A stretch of 64,000 bases of DNA from Actinomyces glycerinitolerans (lineage in GTDB: Bacteria; Actinomycetota; Actinomycetes; Actinomycetales; Actinomycetaceae). Below the pieces are notes generated by a model. It saw only the letters and a program-made list of their open reading frames with translations. It did not search any database and was not told the DNA's origin. Within the stretch, counting starts at the first letter, position 1. Each line of letters starts with the position of its first letter. Positions 43,067 through 53,199 of the stretch are shown here, piece by piece. The translations under genes were made by a program, and so were the position numbers. The DNA is taken from contig NZ_FQTT01000012.1 of assembly GCF_900098745.1 (NCBI RefSeq), positions 249,413 to 313,412 of the forward strand, given 5' to 3'.

Positions 43067-44134
43067 CTATTCATGCTCCCACGGGGAGATCAGAACGAGA
43101 TGGCCTTCGGGGATCGTCAGGTCGTGGGCGGTGCCCCATTCCTTGTACCTGGGGTCGGGGTCCTTCGTGACTGCCTGGCGGCCGAGTGCGGTCGTCACCG
43201 CCAGGTGGGTGCCGGTGGGGCGGCTCTGGTCGTTGTCCCACCGCAGGGTGGCGACGGCCCGTACGCGCGGACCGATCTCTACCACGGGCGGGTCGTTTGT
43301 GCTCGGTGACCTGGATTCCTGGTCGTCCACGTGCAGTACAGAGACCTCAAGGTCCCGGCCCTGCTCGTCAACAACGACGACGTCGGGCCAGCCGGATACC
43401 AGACAAGCGGCCTTGGAGTCGTTCTGTACGGCGATTGCAGCGGTGACGTGGCCGCCCAGTGCGGCAGAGTTCCAAATGTGCCAGTAGCTCAGCTCTGCGG
43501 GGTCGCACTCCTCTACTATCAAGCTGTTCATCGGCACGACGCGGCCGTTTCCGGCTAGCTCGGGGATCGTCATTTGCTGGGCCCGGGCCAACGCGGTGGC
43601 ATCAGGCGACTCGGCGTGCTCACCCAGCCAGGTGAGGCCGCGTGGAGTAGCCAGCACGATCACCAGCGCCAACACCACCAGCACGCGGGCGGATGCTCTG
43701 TGCTCACCGCCCTGAAGACCGAGAGCCACAATTGCCATGACCACGGCACTCGCACTAAGCAGCACGAGCCCTCCGGCCGCCCAGGGCCACCAGCCCGGAC
43801 TCATGGGTACCCGCGCCAACAGGTCGCCGCCGGAAGTGAGGATGTCGCACGAGGAGAAGAACCACGACTCGTGGGCCTGGACGGCCACCACCGGCTGCTC
43901 CAGCAAGTAGGCGCACCGGTAATCGGCGTCCTCAGGCTCGAAGGCGGTCGTCGGCATGCTCAGACCGGCCCACAGGAAGGCTATCGGCGTCAACAGCGTG
44001 GCCGTGATCCCCACCAGGTGCGCCACAATGGGCAACCAGTGCCGCCATGGCCAAGTAAGCGCTCGCCACCACCAGGGCCCGCGGGTGCTGCGAGCGTCGC
44101 GTGGCGCACCCGAGTCGGGTTCCGTGCCGGACAA
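43067..44134 (-). CDS. Membrane protein with DUF4232-like extracellular domain
   Basis: 355 residues if started at TTG 44134, which has AAGGGGG nine bases upstream; TTG 44152 and GTG 44143 are alternatives. Three transmembrane helices ('LPIVAHLVGITATLLTPIAFL', 'GWWPWAAGGLVLLSASAVVMA', 'ARVLVVLALVIVLATP') precede a soluble C-terminal domain with 'AAIAVQNDSKAACLVSGWP' and 'VVEIGPRVRAVATLRW', like DUF4232 domains of actinobacterial lipoproteins. Function unknown. Confidence 0.6.
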   Translation of the reverse strand: MSGTEPDSGAPRDARSTRGPWWWRALTWPWRHWLPIVAHLVGITATLLTPIAFLWAGLSMPTTAFEPEDADYRCAYLLEQPVVAVQAHESWFFSSCDILTSGGDLLARVPMSPGWWPWAAGGLVLLSASAVVMAIVALGLQGGEHRASARVLVVLALVIVLATPRGLTWLGEHAESPDATALARAQQMTIPELAGNGRVVPMNSLIVEECDPAELSYWHIWNSAALGGHVTAAIAVQNDSKAACLVSGWPDVVVVDEQGRDLEVSVLHVDDQESRSPSTNDPPVVEIGPRVRAVATLRWDNDQSRPTGTHLAVTTALGRQAVTKDPDPRYKEWGTAHDLTIPEGHLVLISPWEHE

Positions 44135-44314
44135 GATAAGCACCCCCTTCAAGCGGCTGCGACCGATGCTACCGGGCCGGTCGGGTCCACGGCGGGGTCA
44201 AAAAAGTACCGGCGCTCGGCATCGGCGCCGGAAGACCGCTGTGCGCGCCCGGGGCGATGCTTTAGCCAGCAACCGCGGAATGAGCCGCGGCACCAACACG
44301 ACGGAGTGGAACCC

Positions 44315-44757
44315 ATGCGCCTTGCACCCCCGAAGATCCTGATCCCCGGGCTCATCGCTGGTTCTGCGCCGCCGCCACCCTCGGCTTCTACTACGTGCCC
44401 CAGTTCCTGGGCGGCAACATGATCGCCCTCGGCGCGGCCGCCGTCCTCCTGGGCATGGGCGTGACCGCCTTCGTCCCCATGGCCGCCGTATTCCCCGCCC
44501 TGGCCCCCGAACACCGCGGGGCGGCCATCTCCGCCAACAACCTCGCCTCCGGCCTGACCACCTTCGTCGGCCCCGGGCTGGTCACCCTGCTGCTGCCGCA
44601 CATCGGCGTCGCCGGAGTGTGCTGGACCTACACCGCCCTGTACCTGCTGGGCTCCCTCATCACCGTCTTCATCCACCCCGACCAGCCCGGCTTCGACCGC
44701 AATGGGCGGCGTCTGCCGGAGACCGCCGACCGACCCGTCGCGGAGGTGGACGCCTGA
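44315..44757 (+). pseudogene. MFS transporter remnant with internal deletion
   Basis: The last ~130 codons in frame with 44395 encode 'GFYYVPQFLGGNM', then 'PEHRGAAISANNLASGLTT' and 'WTYTALYLLGSLITVF', the final helices and tail of a major facilitator transporter. Upstream, an ATG at 44315 (GGAG before it) starts 'MRLAPPKILIPGLIAG' in a different frame, which may be the original N-terminus. The roughly 300 codons between are absent. The product would not be functional. Confidence 0.65.
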
Positions 44758-44836
44758 ACCCACCGAATCGCCGACCATCCTTAAACCCGCTCACCACCAC
44801 CAAGTCACCGCAACCAACCCACGAGGAGAAGAAACC

Positions 44837-45871
44837 ATGAAGGCTGTAGTCCTAGAGAAGCGCAATGAGATCAACGTCCGCGAGGTCCCCGGAGACCTCG
44901 TCTGCGGCCCCGGCCAGCTGCGCATCGCCCCGCACACCGTCGGCATCTGCGGCTCGGACGTCCACTACTACACGCACGGCCGCATCGGCCGCTATATCGT
45001 CGAGGCGCCGATGATCCTCGGCCACGAGGCCTCCGGCACCGTGCTGGAGGTGGGCGAGGGCGTCACCGACTTCGCCGTCGGCGACCGCGTGGCCATGGAA
45101 CCGGGCGTCCCGGACATGAGCTCGCGCGCCTCCCGCATGGGCATGTACAACGTCGACCCCGCCGTCTCCTTCTGGGCCACCCCGCCGGTAGACGGCTGCC
45201 TGGTCGAGGAGGTCATTCACCCGGCGGCCTTCACCTACCACCTGCCCGACAACGTCTCCTACGGGGAGGGCGCCCTGCTCGAGCCGCTAGCGGTCGGCAT
45301 GCACGCGGCCACCAAGGCCGCCATCCACCCCGGCGACGTCGCCGTCGTCTCCGGCTGTGGCACGGTCGGCATGCTCACCGCCGCCGCCGCGCTCGCCGGC
45401 GGCGCCTCCACCGCCATCGTCTCCGACGTCTCCTCGGTCAAGCTGGAGATCGCCTCCCAGATCCCCGGCGTCGTTACCGTGGACCTGCGCGAGCAGCGCC
45501 TGCTCGACGTCGTGAACGAGCGCACCGCCGGCTGGGGCGCAGACGTGGTCTTCGAGGCCTCCGGCCACCCGTCCGCGTACGAGGACCTGTGGAAGCTGGG
45601 CGCCCCCGGCAACCGCACCGTCCTGGTGGGCATCCCCGTGGACCCGGTCGCCGTCGATGTCACCGAGGTGCAGGCCCGCGAGACCCGTATCGAGACCGTC
45701 TTCCGCTACGCCAACGTCTACCAGCGCGCCATCGACCTGGTGGCGGCCGGCAAGATCAATCTCAAGCCCTTCATCACCGAAACCTTCCCGATGGACCGCG
45801 CCAAGGAGGTCTTCGACCGGGTGGCCGAGGGCCGCCCCGGCGACGTCAAACTCCAGATCACGGTGGGCTGA
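44837..45871 (+). CDS. Polyol (sorbitol/xylitol-type) dehydrogenase, MDR superfamily
   Basis: 344 residues from ATG 44837 (GAGGAGAAG upstream). The catalytic zinc ligands are visible: Cys in '[11 protein letters not shown]', His-Glu in 'GHEASG' and Glu in '[10 protein letters not shown]'. The Rossmann motif is '[12 protein letters not shown]'. The lobe that normally carries four Cys for structural zinc lacks them ('[17 protein letters not shown]'), as in animal-type sorbitol dehydrogenases; this fits oxidation of a sugar alcohol with NAD+. It lies between an MFS remnant and an AraC regulator, so the locus was probably for polyol uptake and use. Confidence 0.82.
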   Translation: MKAVVLEKRNEINVREVPGDLVCGPGQLRIAPHTVGICGSDVHYYTHGRIGRYIVEAPMILGHEASGTVLEVGEGVTDFAVGDRVAMEPGVPDMSSRASRMGMYNVDPAVSFWATPPVDGCLVEEVIHPAAFTYHLPDNVSYGEGALLEPLAVGMHAATKAAIHPGDVAVVSGCGTVGMLTAAAALAGGASTAIVSDVSSVKLEIASQIPGVVTVDLREQRLLDVVNERTAGWGADVVFEASGHPSAYEDLWKLGAPGNRTVLVGIPVDPVAVDVTEVQARETRIETVFRYANVYQRAIDLVAAGKINLKPFITETFPMDRAKEVFDRVAEGRPGDVKLQITVG

Positions 45872-45949
45872 CCCGAGGCCGCAGCCGTGCAAAGGGCCAA
45901 CCACCGCGACCGGCGACGGGCCGGTGGGCAGGGCGCGCACAATGAGCGC

Positions 45950-46888
45950 GTGTCCTCCCCATCGGCCCGCCCCGGCATCCCCCCACGCCCCTCCACCCCG
46001 GGCGTCGAACCCGCGCCGGGGACGAAGGCCGACGTCGGCGACCTGGAAGTCATCGTCCCCGACGCCGGCACCTCGGTGCGCTGGTGGACGCACGGATACC
46101 CCGACCCGCTTGCCCGCTGGCACCACCACCCCGAGATCGAGTTCCACCTGATCCGCTCCGGCTCCGGGCAGATGCTCGCGGGCGACCGCGCCATCGACTT
46201 CGAAGCCGGACAGGTCACTCTGATGGGACCGCACCTGCCGCACAACTGGCTTTCGGACCTCGGTCCCGGCGAACGCCTGCCCGAACGCGACGTGCTGTGC
46301 CAGGTGCTGCCCGCGCGCTTCGAGGCGGCTTCCGGGCAGCTGCCCGAACTGGCCGCCATGGGGGCGCTGGTCGACCGCGCACGCCGGGGCATCATGCTGT
46401 CGGGGGACAGCCGTGAGCGGGCGGCCGCCATTCTGGAGAGCATGGGCGGGCAGGGCCCGCTGGGGCGGCTGGCCGCGCTGCTGGAACTGGCCCGCGTCTT
46501 CCTCGCCGCCCCCGCCGCGGAGGCGCACCCGATCGCCAGCGCCGGCTACGTGCCCAGCCTCGACGACGCCACCGCCTCCCGGATCAACGCCGTCCTGGAC
46601 TATGTGGAGACCCACCTGGCGGAGGAGATCTCCATGACCCGGGCCGCGGAACTGGTGGCGCTCAGCCCATCGGCGTTCTCCCGGTTCTTCCACGCCACCG
46701 CCGGGATCACCTTCTCCGAACTGGTACGGCGGCGTCGAGTCGCGCGGGCCTGCCACCTGCTGCGCACCACCGACCTGCCGGTGACCCGGGTGTGCGCATT
46801 GAGCGGGTACACCAACCTCTCGAACTTCAACCGCCGGTTTCGGGAAGAGACCGGCACCACGCCCAGCGCCTACCGCCGCCGCGACTGA
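45950..46888 (+). CDS. AraC-family transcriptional regulator
   Basis: 312 residues from GTG 45950; GTG 45887 in frame is an alternative. An N-terminal cupin-like sensor ('RWHHHPEIEFHLIRSGSGQML', 'LMGPHLPHNWLSD') is followed by two helix-turn-helix units at the C-terminus ('MTRAAELVALSPSAFSRFF', 'VTRVCALSGYTNLSNFNRRF'). It follows the dehydrogenase gene closely and probably controls it in response to a sugar or polyol. Confidence 0.85.
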   Translation: MSSPSARPGIPPRPSTPGVEPAPGTKADVGDLEVIVPDAGTSVRWWTHGYPDPLARWHHHPEIEFHLIRSGSGQMLAGDRAIDFEAGQVTLMGPHLPHNWLSDLGPGERLPERDVLCQVLPARFEAASGQLPELAAMGALVDRARRGIMLSGDSRERAAAILESMGGQGPLGRLAALLELARVFLAAPAAEAHPIASAGYVPSLDDATASRINAVLDYVETHLAEEISMTRAAELVALSPSAFSRFFHATAGITFSELVRRRRVARACHLLRTTDLPVTRVCALSGYTNLSNFNRRFREETGTTPSAYRRRD

Positions 46889-46961
46889 GCGCGCCGGCCG
46901 ACGGCTCAGCTCGCCGTGTGGCGCACGACAACACGGGGTGATCGGTGCAACAATGTGCTCC

Positions 46962-47579
46962 ATGTCCCGCTACATTGAGCTGCACCCCGTCAACCCCCAG
47001 GCACGACTGGTCACCAAGATCGTCGACAGACTCCGGAACGGTGAGCTCATCGCCTACCCCACGGACTCCGGCTACGCGCTTGCCTGCGCCCCCGGCAACA
47101 AGGAGGGACTGGAGCGCATTCGCACGATTCGTCAGCTGGATTCCAAGCACAACTTCACCTTCGTGTGCGCCAACTTCGCCCAGGTCGGCCCGCTCGCGAT
47201 CGTCGGCAACAACGCCTTCCGGCTCATCAAGCGGCTCACGCCCGGGCCGTGGACCTTCATCCTCAAGGGCACCAAGGAGGTGCCGCGGATGACCTTGAAC
47301 CCGAAGAAGCACACCCTGGGCGTGCGCATTCCCGACCACGTCATCGCGCAGGCGCTGGTGAAGGAGTTCGGCGCCCCGATCCTGTCCTCCACCCTCATTC
47401 GTCCGGGACAAACCACGCCGGAGTCCAATGGTTGGGAGATCGAGGATGCACTCGGCCACCTGATCGACGTCGTCATCGAGGGGCCGGTCACCTCCACCGA
47501 GCCGACCACCGTCATCGACCTGACCGAGGACGTGCCGGAGGTCGCCCGCGAAGGTGCGGGCGACATCAGCCTGCTATAG
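46962..47579 (+). CDS. YciO/Sua5/YrdC-family protein
   Basis: 205 residues from ATG 46962. The start 'MSRYIELHPVNPQARL' and 'AYPTDSGYALAC' match the YciO branch of the Sua5-YrdC-YciO fold, which binds ATP and RNA; 'KHNFTFVCANFAQV' and 'TPGPWTFILKGTKEVP' cover the core. Sua5/YrdC make threonylcarbamoyl-AMP for t6A in tRNA; YciO proteins are related but often weakly active. It may be an accessory paralogue. Confidence 0.85.
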   Translation: MSRYIELHPVNPQARLVTKIVDRLRNGELIAYPTDSGYALACAPGNKEGLERIRTIRQLDSKHNFTFVCANFAQVGPLAIVGNNAFRLIKRLTPGPWTFILKGTKEVPRMTLNPKKHTLGVRIPDHVIAQALVKEFGAPILSSTLIRPGQTTPESNGWEIEDALGHLIDVVIEGPVTSTEPTTVIDLTEDVPEVAREGAGDISLL

Positions 47580-47614
47580 GCCATGTCTCCGGTAGCCCGC
47601 GCTACCACCCGCGG

Positions 47615-49990
47615 CTACTCGGTGGCGGCCGCAGTCGCCTCAGGCTCGGCCGGCCCCCGTGACTCGGGGCCCGACGGCGCCGGCTCACCGGTGAGCACGC
47701 CGACCTGCGCGTAGCGGTCGTGAAGGCGCTGCAGCGGCGTCGGCGCCCACCAGTTCCAACGCCCCAGCAGAGTCATGGTGGCCGGCACCAGCAGCATGCG
47801 CACCACGGTCGCGTCCAGGGCAACCACGATTGCCAGCGCCAGCCCGACCTCCTTGACGATCAGCAGCTCGCCGCTGACGAAGCCGAGGAACACCACCACC
47901 ATAATCAGGGCGGCGAAGGTGACGATGCGGCCCGAGCGCTGCAGACCCTTGGCGACGGCCGTGTCGTTGTCGGCGCCGGCGTCCCAGTACTCCTTGATCC
48001 GCCCCAGTAGGAAGACCTCGTAGTCCATGGCCAGTCCGAAGCCGACACCCACGGCCGTGACCACCACGTAGGCCTCCACCCCGCCGATGGGGGCGAAGCC
48101 GAGCAGCCCGGTCAGGTGTCCTTCTTGGAACACCCAGGTCAGCGCGCCCACGGAGGCCGCCAGGGACAGCAGGTTGATCAGCAGCGCCTTGAGCGGAACC
48201 AGCAGGGAACCGGTCATGAGGAACAGCAGTACGAAGGTCGCCAGCACAATGAACGTGCCCACCCACGGCAGGGACGCCAGCAGTGACTGACGGAAGTCCA
48301 GCTGGCTGGCCGCCTGACCGGTGGTCCAGGTGTCGGCGGGCGCAGACAACGCGCGTATGGAGGTGACCGTGTCTTCGGCGGCGCGGGAGGTCGGATCACC
48401 GGAAAGCTCCAGATAGACCACTGTGTAGTCGCCGGCGGTGGCTACCCGCAACACTTCCTGGACGCCGTCGACGGCAGCCACCTGCTCGTTGATGAAGTCG
48501 GTGACCCGCTCACCGGTGGCGGCGATGATCATGGTGGCGTCCTGCTGGGTTACGGCGGAGTAGCGCTCCTCCAGCACCGTCAGGTAGGTGCGTTGGTCGG
48601 AGTCGGTGGGCAGCAGCTCGGTAGTGGAGGAGAGCAGGTGCAGGTTGCGGGCCGGGGAGGCCAGCACCACCAGCGCCACCACGCAGGCCACCAGCACCAC
48701 CCAGGCCATGCGCTGCACCTGCCGGGCGATCCACCGGAACACTCCGCGCTCACTGGTCACGTCCCCCAGGTGTCGCTGCATGGCGCCGAGGACCGGAATG
48801 CGCTGCAGCAGCGGCGGGTGCAGCAGGCGCCGCCCCAGCAGCACCAGCACGGCCGGCACCAGGGTGACCGCCGCCGCCACCGCGATCAGGCACGAGGCCA
48901 GGCAGGCGATGCCGATGGACCGCAGCACCGCCGGTCCCATCAGCACCAGGCCGAGCATGCAGGCCGACACCGTCAGTGCCGAGAACAGCACCGTGCGGCC
49001 GGCCGTCGCCAGCGTCGTCGTCATGCAGGCCGCCAGGCGGGGGTCCCGTCGTCCGCTGCGACGACGACGCCGGTGCCCCCCGGCGTCCTCGCCGGCGGCG
49101 TCGTGGGAGCGAGCAAGTTCTTCCCGGTAGCGGGAGGTGATCAGCAACCCGTAGTCGATCGACAGTCCCAGACTGATCACGGTGACAATGTTGATGACGA
49201 AGGACTGCAGGTCCATGCCCAGGCTCAGGAAGTACAGCACTCCCATGGTGCACGCGATGGAGGCCAGCGCACCGATCAGCGGCATGCCGGCAGCCAGGAA
49301 GCCGCCGAAGACCAGCACCATGATGATCAGTGCCAGCGGCAGGGAGATCAGCTCACCCCGCACCAGGTCGGCGCGCACCTGATCGTTGACGGCTGCGGAC
49401 ATGCGTGCGTCGTCGGAGACAATGCCGCGCACACCGGGTTCAACCCGACTCAGCTCGTCCGGGACCTGTTCCAGGCGGGCTTCAACCCGGCCGACCAGTT
49501 CGGCGACCTGCTCGGCGTACTTCTTGTCGTCGGCGTCGGCGACCGTGTCCCCGTTGGGATCAACGGTGACCACCAGCAGGAAGCCGTCCAGGTCGGTGGA
49601 GGCCAGCATTTGTGCGGCGGGCTCATTCAGCATGCCGGGGACCACGAAGGGATCGATCACGTTCTGCTCGCCGACCAGCGCCCGCAGATCCGCGTGCGCG
49701 TCCTCCAGTGCGTCGGCGACCGTCTGCTGGGCGACGGTGTCGGAGATGTCCATGTCGGTGACCAGCAGCGTCACCGTCTCGGCATCACCCGACAGCGTGT
49801 CCAGGATCTGCTCACCCTCCGCACTGTTGGTGCCGGCAATCGAAGTGCTCCCCGCGGCCGCGCGCTCGAACAGGTTGTTGCCGCCCAGCCCCGTGATGGA
49901 AGGGAGCAGCAACGCGACGGCGAGAAGCAGCCACGCACCGACGATGATCCAGGCATCTTTGATGACGCGGCGGGAAAGCCAGGCAAGCAT
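47615..49990 (-). CDS. MMPL-family RND transporter
   Basis: 791 residues from ATG 49990 (the frame is open farther but ATG 49990 begins the typical 'MLAWLSRRVIKDAWIIVGAWL'). Two halves each have one helix, a large extracellular loop and five helices. 'SLGLSIDYGLLITSRYREE' and 'GFGLAMDYEVFLLGRIKEYW' are the paired helix-4/loop motifs with the proton-relay Asp of MMPL proteins. Substrates are likely lipids, drugs or envelope precursors. Confidence 0.88.
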   Translation of the reverse strand: MLAWLSRRVIKDAWIIVGAWLLLAVALLLPSITGLGGNNLFERAAAGSTSIAGTNSAEGEQILDTLSGDAETVTLLVTDMDISDTVAQQTVADALEDAHADLRALVGEQNVIDPFVVPGMLNEPAAQMLASTDLDGFLLVVTVDPNGDTVADADDKKYAEQVAELVGRVEARLEQVPDELSRVEPGVRGIVSDDARMSAAVNDQVRADLVRGELISLPLALIIMVLVFGGFLAAGMPLIGALASIACTMGVLYFLSLGMDLQSFVINIVTVISLGLSIDYGLLITSRYREELARSHDAAGEDAGGHRRRRRSGRRDPRLAACMTTTLATAGRTVLFSALTVSACMLGLVLMGPAVLRSIGIACLASCLIAVAAAVTLVPAVLVLLGRRLLHPPLLQRIPVLGAMQRHLGDVTSERGVFRWIARQVQRMAWVVLVACVVALVVLASPARNLHLLSSTTELLPTDSDQRTYLTVLEERYSAVTQQDATMIIAATGERVTDFINEQVAAVDGVQEVLRVATAGDYTVVYLELSGDPTSRAAEDTVTSIRALSAPADTWTTGQAASQLDFRQSLLASLPWVGTFIVLATFVLLFLMTGSLLVPLKALLINLLSLAASVGALTWVFQEGHLTGLLGFAPIGGVEAYVVVTAVGVGFGLAMDYEVFLLGRIKEYWDAGADNDTAVAKGLQRSGRIVTFAALIMVVVFLGFVSGELLIVKEVGLALAIVVALDATVVRMLLVPATMTLLGRWNWWAPTPLQRLHDRYAQVGVLTGEPAPSGPESRGPAEPEATAAATE

Positions 49991-50070
49991 GCGCCCTAGT
50001 CTGGCAGACCGCCGGGCGCTGAGCGGTCCCGGCACTCGGGCGGAGCCGAAACGGGTGTTGAATCGTGCAC

Positions 50071-51498
50071 ATGACGGACCTGTTTGAGAGCGCCGGAACC
50101 GACGCCGTCGGCCTGCCCGGAGACGCCCACGCGCCCCTGGCCGTGCGGATGCGGCCGCGCACCCTGGACGAGGTGGTCGGCCAGGACCATCTGCTCGCCC
50201 CCGGCTCCCCGCTGCGTCGCCTGGTCGAGCCTGCCGCCGACGCGGGTGGACCGGCCGGCGGCGCGGGGGTGTCCAGCGTGATCCTGTGGGGGCCACCGGG
50301 CACCGGCAAAACCACGCTGGCGTATCTGGTGGCGCGCGGCTCGGGTCGCCGCTTCGTGGAGCTGTCCGCCGTCACCGCCGGGGTGAAGGACGTCCGCCAG
50401 GTGGTCACCGACGCCCGACGGCGCCTGGCCGCGGGGGAGGAGACGGTGCTGTTCGTCGACGAGGTGCACCGCTTCTCCCGCTCGCAACAGGACGCGCTGC
50501 TGCCGAGCGTGGAGAACCGCTGGGTGACGCTCATGGCCGCCACCACGGAGAACCCGTCCTTCTCGGTGGTTTCGCCGCTGCTGTCGCGCTCCCTGCTGCT
50601 GACGCTGCACCCGTTGGACGCCGACTGCGTGCGTGCGCTGGTGGAGCGGGCGCTGGTCGATGCACGCGGCCTGGGCGGCGCGGTCACGCTGGCCGACGAC
50701 GCCCGCGAGCAGATCGTGCGCATGGCCGGCTCGGACGCGCGCAAGGCCCTGACCGTGTTGGAGGCGGCCGCCGGCGCGGTTCTGGCAGCCACGCCGGCAC
50801 CCACCGACGGGGCCGGGGGAGAGGCCGCCGCGCAGTCCGCCGCGCCCCGGATCGGGCTGGCCGACGTGGAGCGGGCCGCCGACGTCGCCGCCGTCCGCTA
50901 CGACCGGCAGGGAGACCAGCACTACGACGTGATCAGCGCCTTCATCAAGTCCATGCGCGGCTCCGATCCCGACGCCACCCTGCACTACCTGGCCCGCATG
51001 CTCGCGGCGGGCGAGGACCCGCGCTACATTGCCCGGCGCATCACCATCCACGCCGCCGAGGATGTGGGCCTGGCCGACCCCGGTGTGCTGTCCACGGCCG
51101 TGGCCGCGCAGCAGGCGGTCGCCCTGATCGGCATGCCCGAGGCGCAACTGGTCCTGGCCGAGGCGGCCCTGGCGGTGGCCACCGCCCCGAAGTCGAACGC
51201 GGTGACGGTCGGCATCGGTGAGGCCACGGCGGATGTACGCGCGGGCCGCGGCGGGCAGGTGCCCGCTCACCTGCGCGACGCCCACTATGCGGGCGCCGAG
51301 CGCCTCGGCCACGGCGTCGGCTACCGCTACCCGCACGACTACCCGCACGGCGTCGTCGCCCAGCAGTATCTGCCCGACGAACTGGCCGGCGCCGAGTACT
51401 ACCGGCCGACCACGAACGGTTTCGAGGAGCAGCTGACCCGGCGGCTGGCGGCCATCCGGCGCATCACCCACGGCGCCGCAGGGGAGCAGGGCAGGTGA
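50071..51498 (+). CDS. rarA: Replication-associated recombination protein A (MgsA/RarA AAA+ ATPase)
   Basis: 475 residues from ATG 50071 (GTG 50065 also in frame). AAA+ motifs: Walker A '[11 protein letters not shown]', Walker B 'VLFVDEVHR', sensor 'AATTENPSF'. The RarA-specific C-terminal part ('[18 protein letters not shown]', '[20 protein letters not shown]', '[10 protein letters not shown]') is complete. It acts at stalled replication forks with SSB. It is divergent from the MMPL gene. Confidence 0.93.
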   Translation: MTDLFESAGTDAVGLPGDAHAPLAVRMRPRTLDEVVGQDHLLAPGSPLRRLVEPAADAGGPAGGAGVSSVILWGPPGTGKTTLAYLVARGSGRRFVELSAVTAGVKDVRQVVTDARRRLAAGEETVLFVDEVHRFSRSQQDALLPSVENRWVTLMAATTENPSFSVVSPLLSRSLLLTLHPLDADCVRALVERALVDARGLGGAVTLADDAREQIVRMAGSDARKALTVLEAAAGAVLAATPAPTDGAGGEAAAQSAAPRIGLADVERAADVAAVRYDRQGDQHYDVISAFIKSMRGSDPDATLHYLARMLAAGEDPRYIARRITIHAAEDVGLADPGVLSTAVAAQQAVALIGMPEAQLVLAEAALAVATAPKSNAVTVGIGEATADVRAGRGGQVPAHLRDAHYAGAERLGHGVGYRYPHDYPHGVVAQQYLPDELAGAEYYRPTTNGFEEQLTRRLAAIRRITHGAAGEQGR

Positions 51499-51530
51499 GC
51501 TGAACGCGCGAGCGGGGATAGGGTCGGTAG

Positions 51531-52394
51531 GTGACCGCAACCCCCAACGTCGAAGCCCCCGATCCCGACTCCGCCCGCAACCGGTCCGATGCTCCGGCAC
51601 CGTGGTCCCCGCCCGCCCGACGCTGGCCGGCGATTGTACTGATGGGACTGGGGGCCGGCTTCCTGGCGGGATTGTTCGGTGTCGGCGGGGGACTGGTGAT
51701 CGTGCCGGCGCTGATGGCCTTCGCCGGCATGGATCAGCGCCACGCCGCCGCCACCTCTCTGGTCGCCATCGTGCCGACCTCCATCGTCGGGGCGGTCTCC
51801 TACGGGGTGCAGGGACAGGTGTCCCTCGTGGCCGCCGTCTTCCTGATCATTGGCTCCCTGACCGGCGCGCAGATCGGGGTGCGCCTGCTGCGTACGCTCC
51901 CGGCCCGCATCCTGCCGTGGATCTTCGTGGCTTTCGCGGTCTTCGTCATCGTCTCCCAGCAGCTCATGGTGCCGGTGCGCGACGCCGGATTGAGTCTCAC
52001 GCCCGCCAGCGGCGCCGCCCTGGTGGGGGTGGGTCTGGTGGCGGGCATCCTGTCGGGACTCGTCGGCGTGGGTGGCGGCGCCGTGATCGTGCCCGGCACC
52101 CAGCTGGCCGTGGGCATCGGTGACCTGCTGGCCCGCGGCACCTCCCTGGTGGTGATGCTCCCCACCGCCCTGTCCGGAACCGTCACCAACCTGCGCCACG
52201 GGGTGGCCGACGTGCGCGTGGGGCTCGTCGTGGGCGTGGCGTCGGCCGCGGCTTCTCCACTGGGGAGCGTCGTCGCCGGCCTGGTCAGCCCGCGCACGGG
52301 CTCGATCCTGTTCAGCCTGTTCCTGGTGTACGTGATCATCTCCACCCTGCTGCGCTCCCGTCACTCCTCCCCGCACAAGGGGCAGCCGAAGTAA
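51531..52394 (+). CDS. TauE/SafE-family membrane transporter
   Basis: 287 residues from GTG 51531. About eight helices in two repeats; the repeat motifs 'GLGAGFLAGLFGVGGGLVIVP' and 'GLVAGILSGLVGVGGGAVIVP' are the classic TauE signature, and 'HAAATSLVAIVPTSIVGA' follows the first. These proteins move sulfite, sulfoacetate or related anions. It follows rarA by 32 bp, possibly co-transcribed. Confidence 0.88.
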   Translation: MTATPNVEAPDPDSARNRSDAPAPWSPPARRWPAIVLMGLGAGFLAGLFGVGGGLVIVPALMAFAGMDQRHAAATSLVAIVPTSIVGAVSYGVQGQVSLVAAVFLIIGSLTGAQIGVRLLRTLPARILPWIFVAFAVFVIVSQQLMVPVRDAGLSLTPASGAALVGVGLVAGILSGLVGVGGGAVIVPGTQLAVGIGDLLARGTSLVVMLPTALSGTVTNLRHGVADVRVGLVVGVASAAASPLGSVVAGLVSPRTGSILFSLFLVYVIISTLLRSRHSSPHKGQPK

Positions 52395-52606
52395 CCCGGT
52401 TCGTCGCGCTTGGGGCTGAGGTCCGTCGAAGTCGAGCCTGACGACCCCGGTCAAGCCCGGCTCCCCGCGCTTGGGCATCTGGTGGGCGGATGGGGCGGTT
52501 CGCCGGGTGGTGTTGGCGTACGTGTCCCGGCGGCGTGGTGCGTGGCGCGATTGGTGGGAGTGCGCGTTGGCTGGGGGTGCGCGCTGGACCACGGTGGGCC
52601 AGGCAC

Positions 52607-52860
52607 GACGGCTCGTGCGTTCAGGCCGACGTTCACGCCTTTAGCCGACGGTTCGTGCGTTCCTCTGACGGTTCGGCACCTTAGCCCGACGGTTCGCGTG
52701 TTCGCCCAGCGGTTCGGTGCCTTCGTCTGACGGTTCGTACGTTCTGGTCGACGATTCGGCATATCCGGTGACGGTTCGTGGGGTAGGGGTACGAACCGTC
52801 GTCGTTCATGCCGAACCGTTGGTGCTACCTGACGAACCGTCACCGGAACACACGAACCGT
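52607..52860. repeat. Palindromic array of a 10-bp motif with about 20.5-bp period
   Basis: GACGGTTCGT-like units start at about 52607, 52628, 52647, 52667, 52688, 52708, 52729, 52750 and 52770. The reverse motif ACGAACCGTC or close variants follows at 52791, 52810, 52831 and 52851. Spacing is 19-21 bp throughout, two turns of DNA. The centre (52770-52800) is a perfect 10-bp inverted repeat around 11 bases. Confidence 0.8.
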
Positions 52861-52955
52861 CCACCCCGCGACGCCACCCTCGACCGGCCCGGCATCGTCC
52901 CCGCCGCCCCGAGAACGTCCTCATCAGCCCGACAACGACCCGGGCTCGGCCAAAA

Positions 52956-53012
52956 CGACCTCGTCAGCCCGAAACCCTCCCGAATGTGGAGGGTTTCGGG
53001 CTGACGAGGTCG
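52956..53012. repeat. 25-bp perfect inverted repeat (long hairpin)
   Basis: Arms 52956-52980 and 52988-53012 are exact reverse complements with a 7-base loop. No T-tract follows. Partial copies of the arm motif (AACGACCTC followed by CCCGAA) recur at about 53040-53060. Confidence 0.85.
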
Positions 53013-53199
53013 TATTCGGCAGGTCGGCAGCCACCGAGAACGACCTCACCGACCCGAACACGACCACCTGGTAGGCCGGCCCCCGTCGAACAGAGCCCCG
53101 AACCCGACCACCACACTGCAGCTCGAGCCCGAATCACCACGCCCGCAAGCGTGAGGAGGCACGAACACACCGGCAGACGCACACGCGTTTGCTTCATGA

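Noticed and set aside
52607-52860. CRISPR array
   Set aside because: The repeat is only 10 bp, degenerate and changes orientation; spacers of about 10 bp are too short.
52410-53004. Small plus-strand genes in the repeat region
   Set aside because: The frames translate the repeat motif and lack ribosome sites or any family features.
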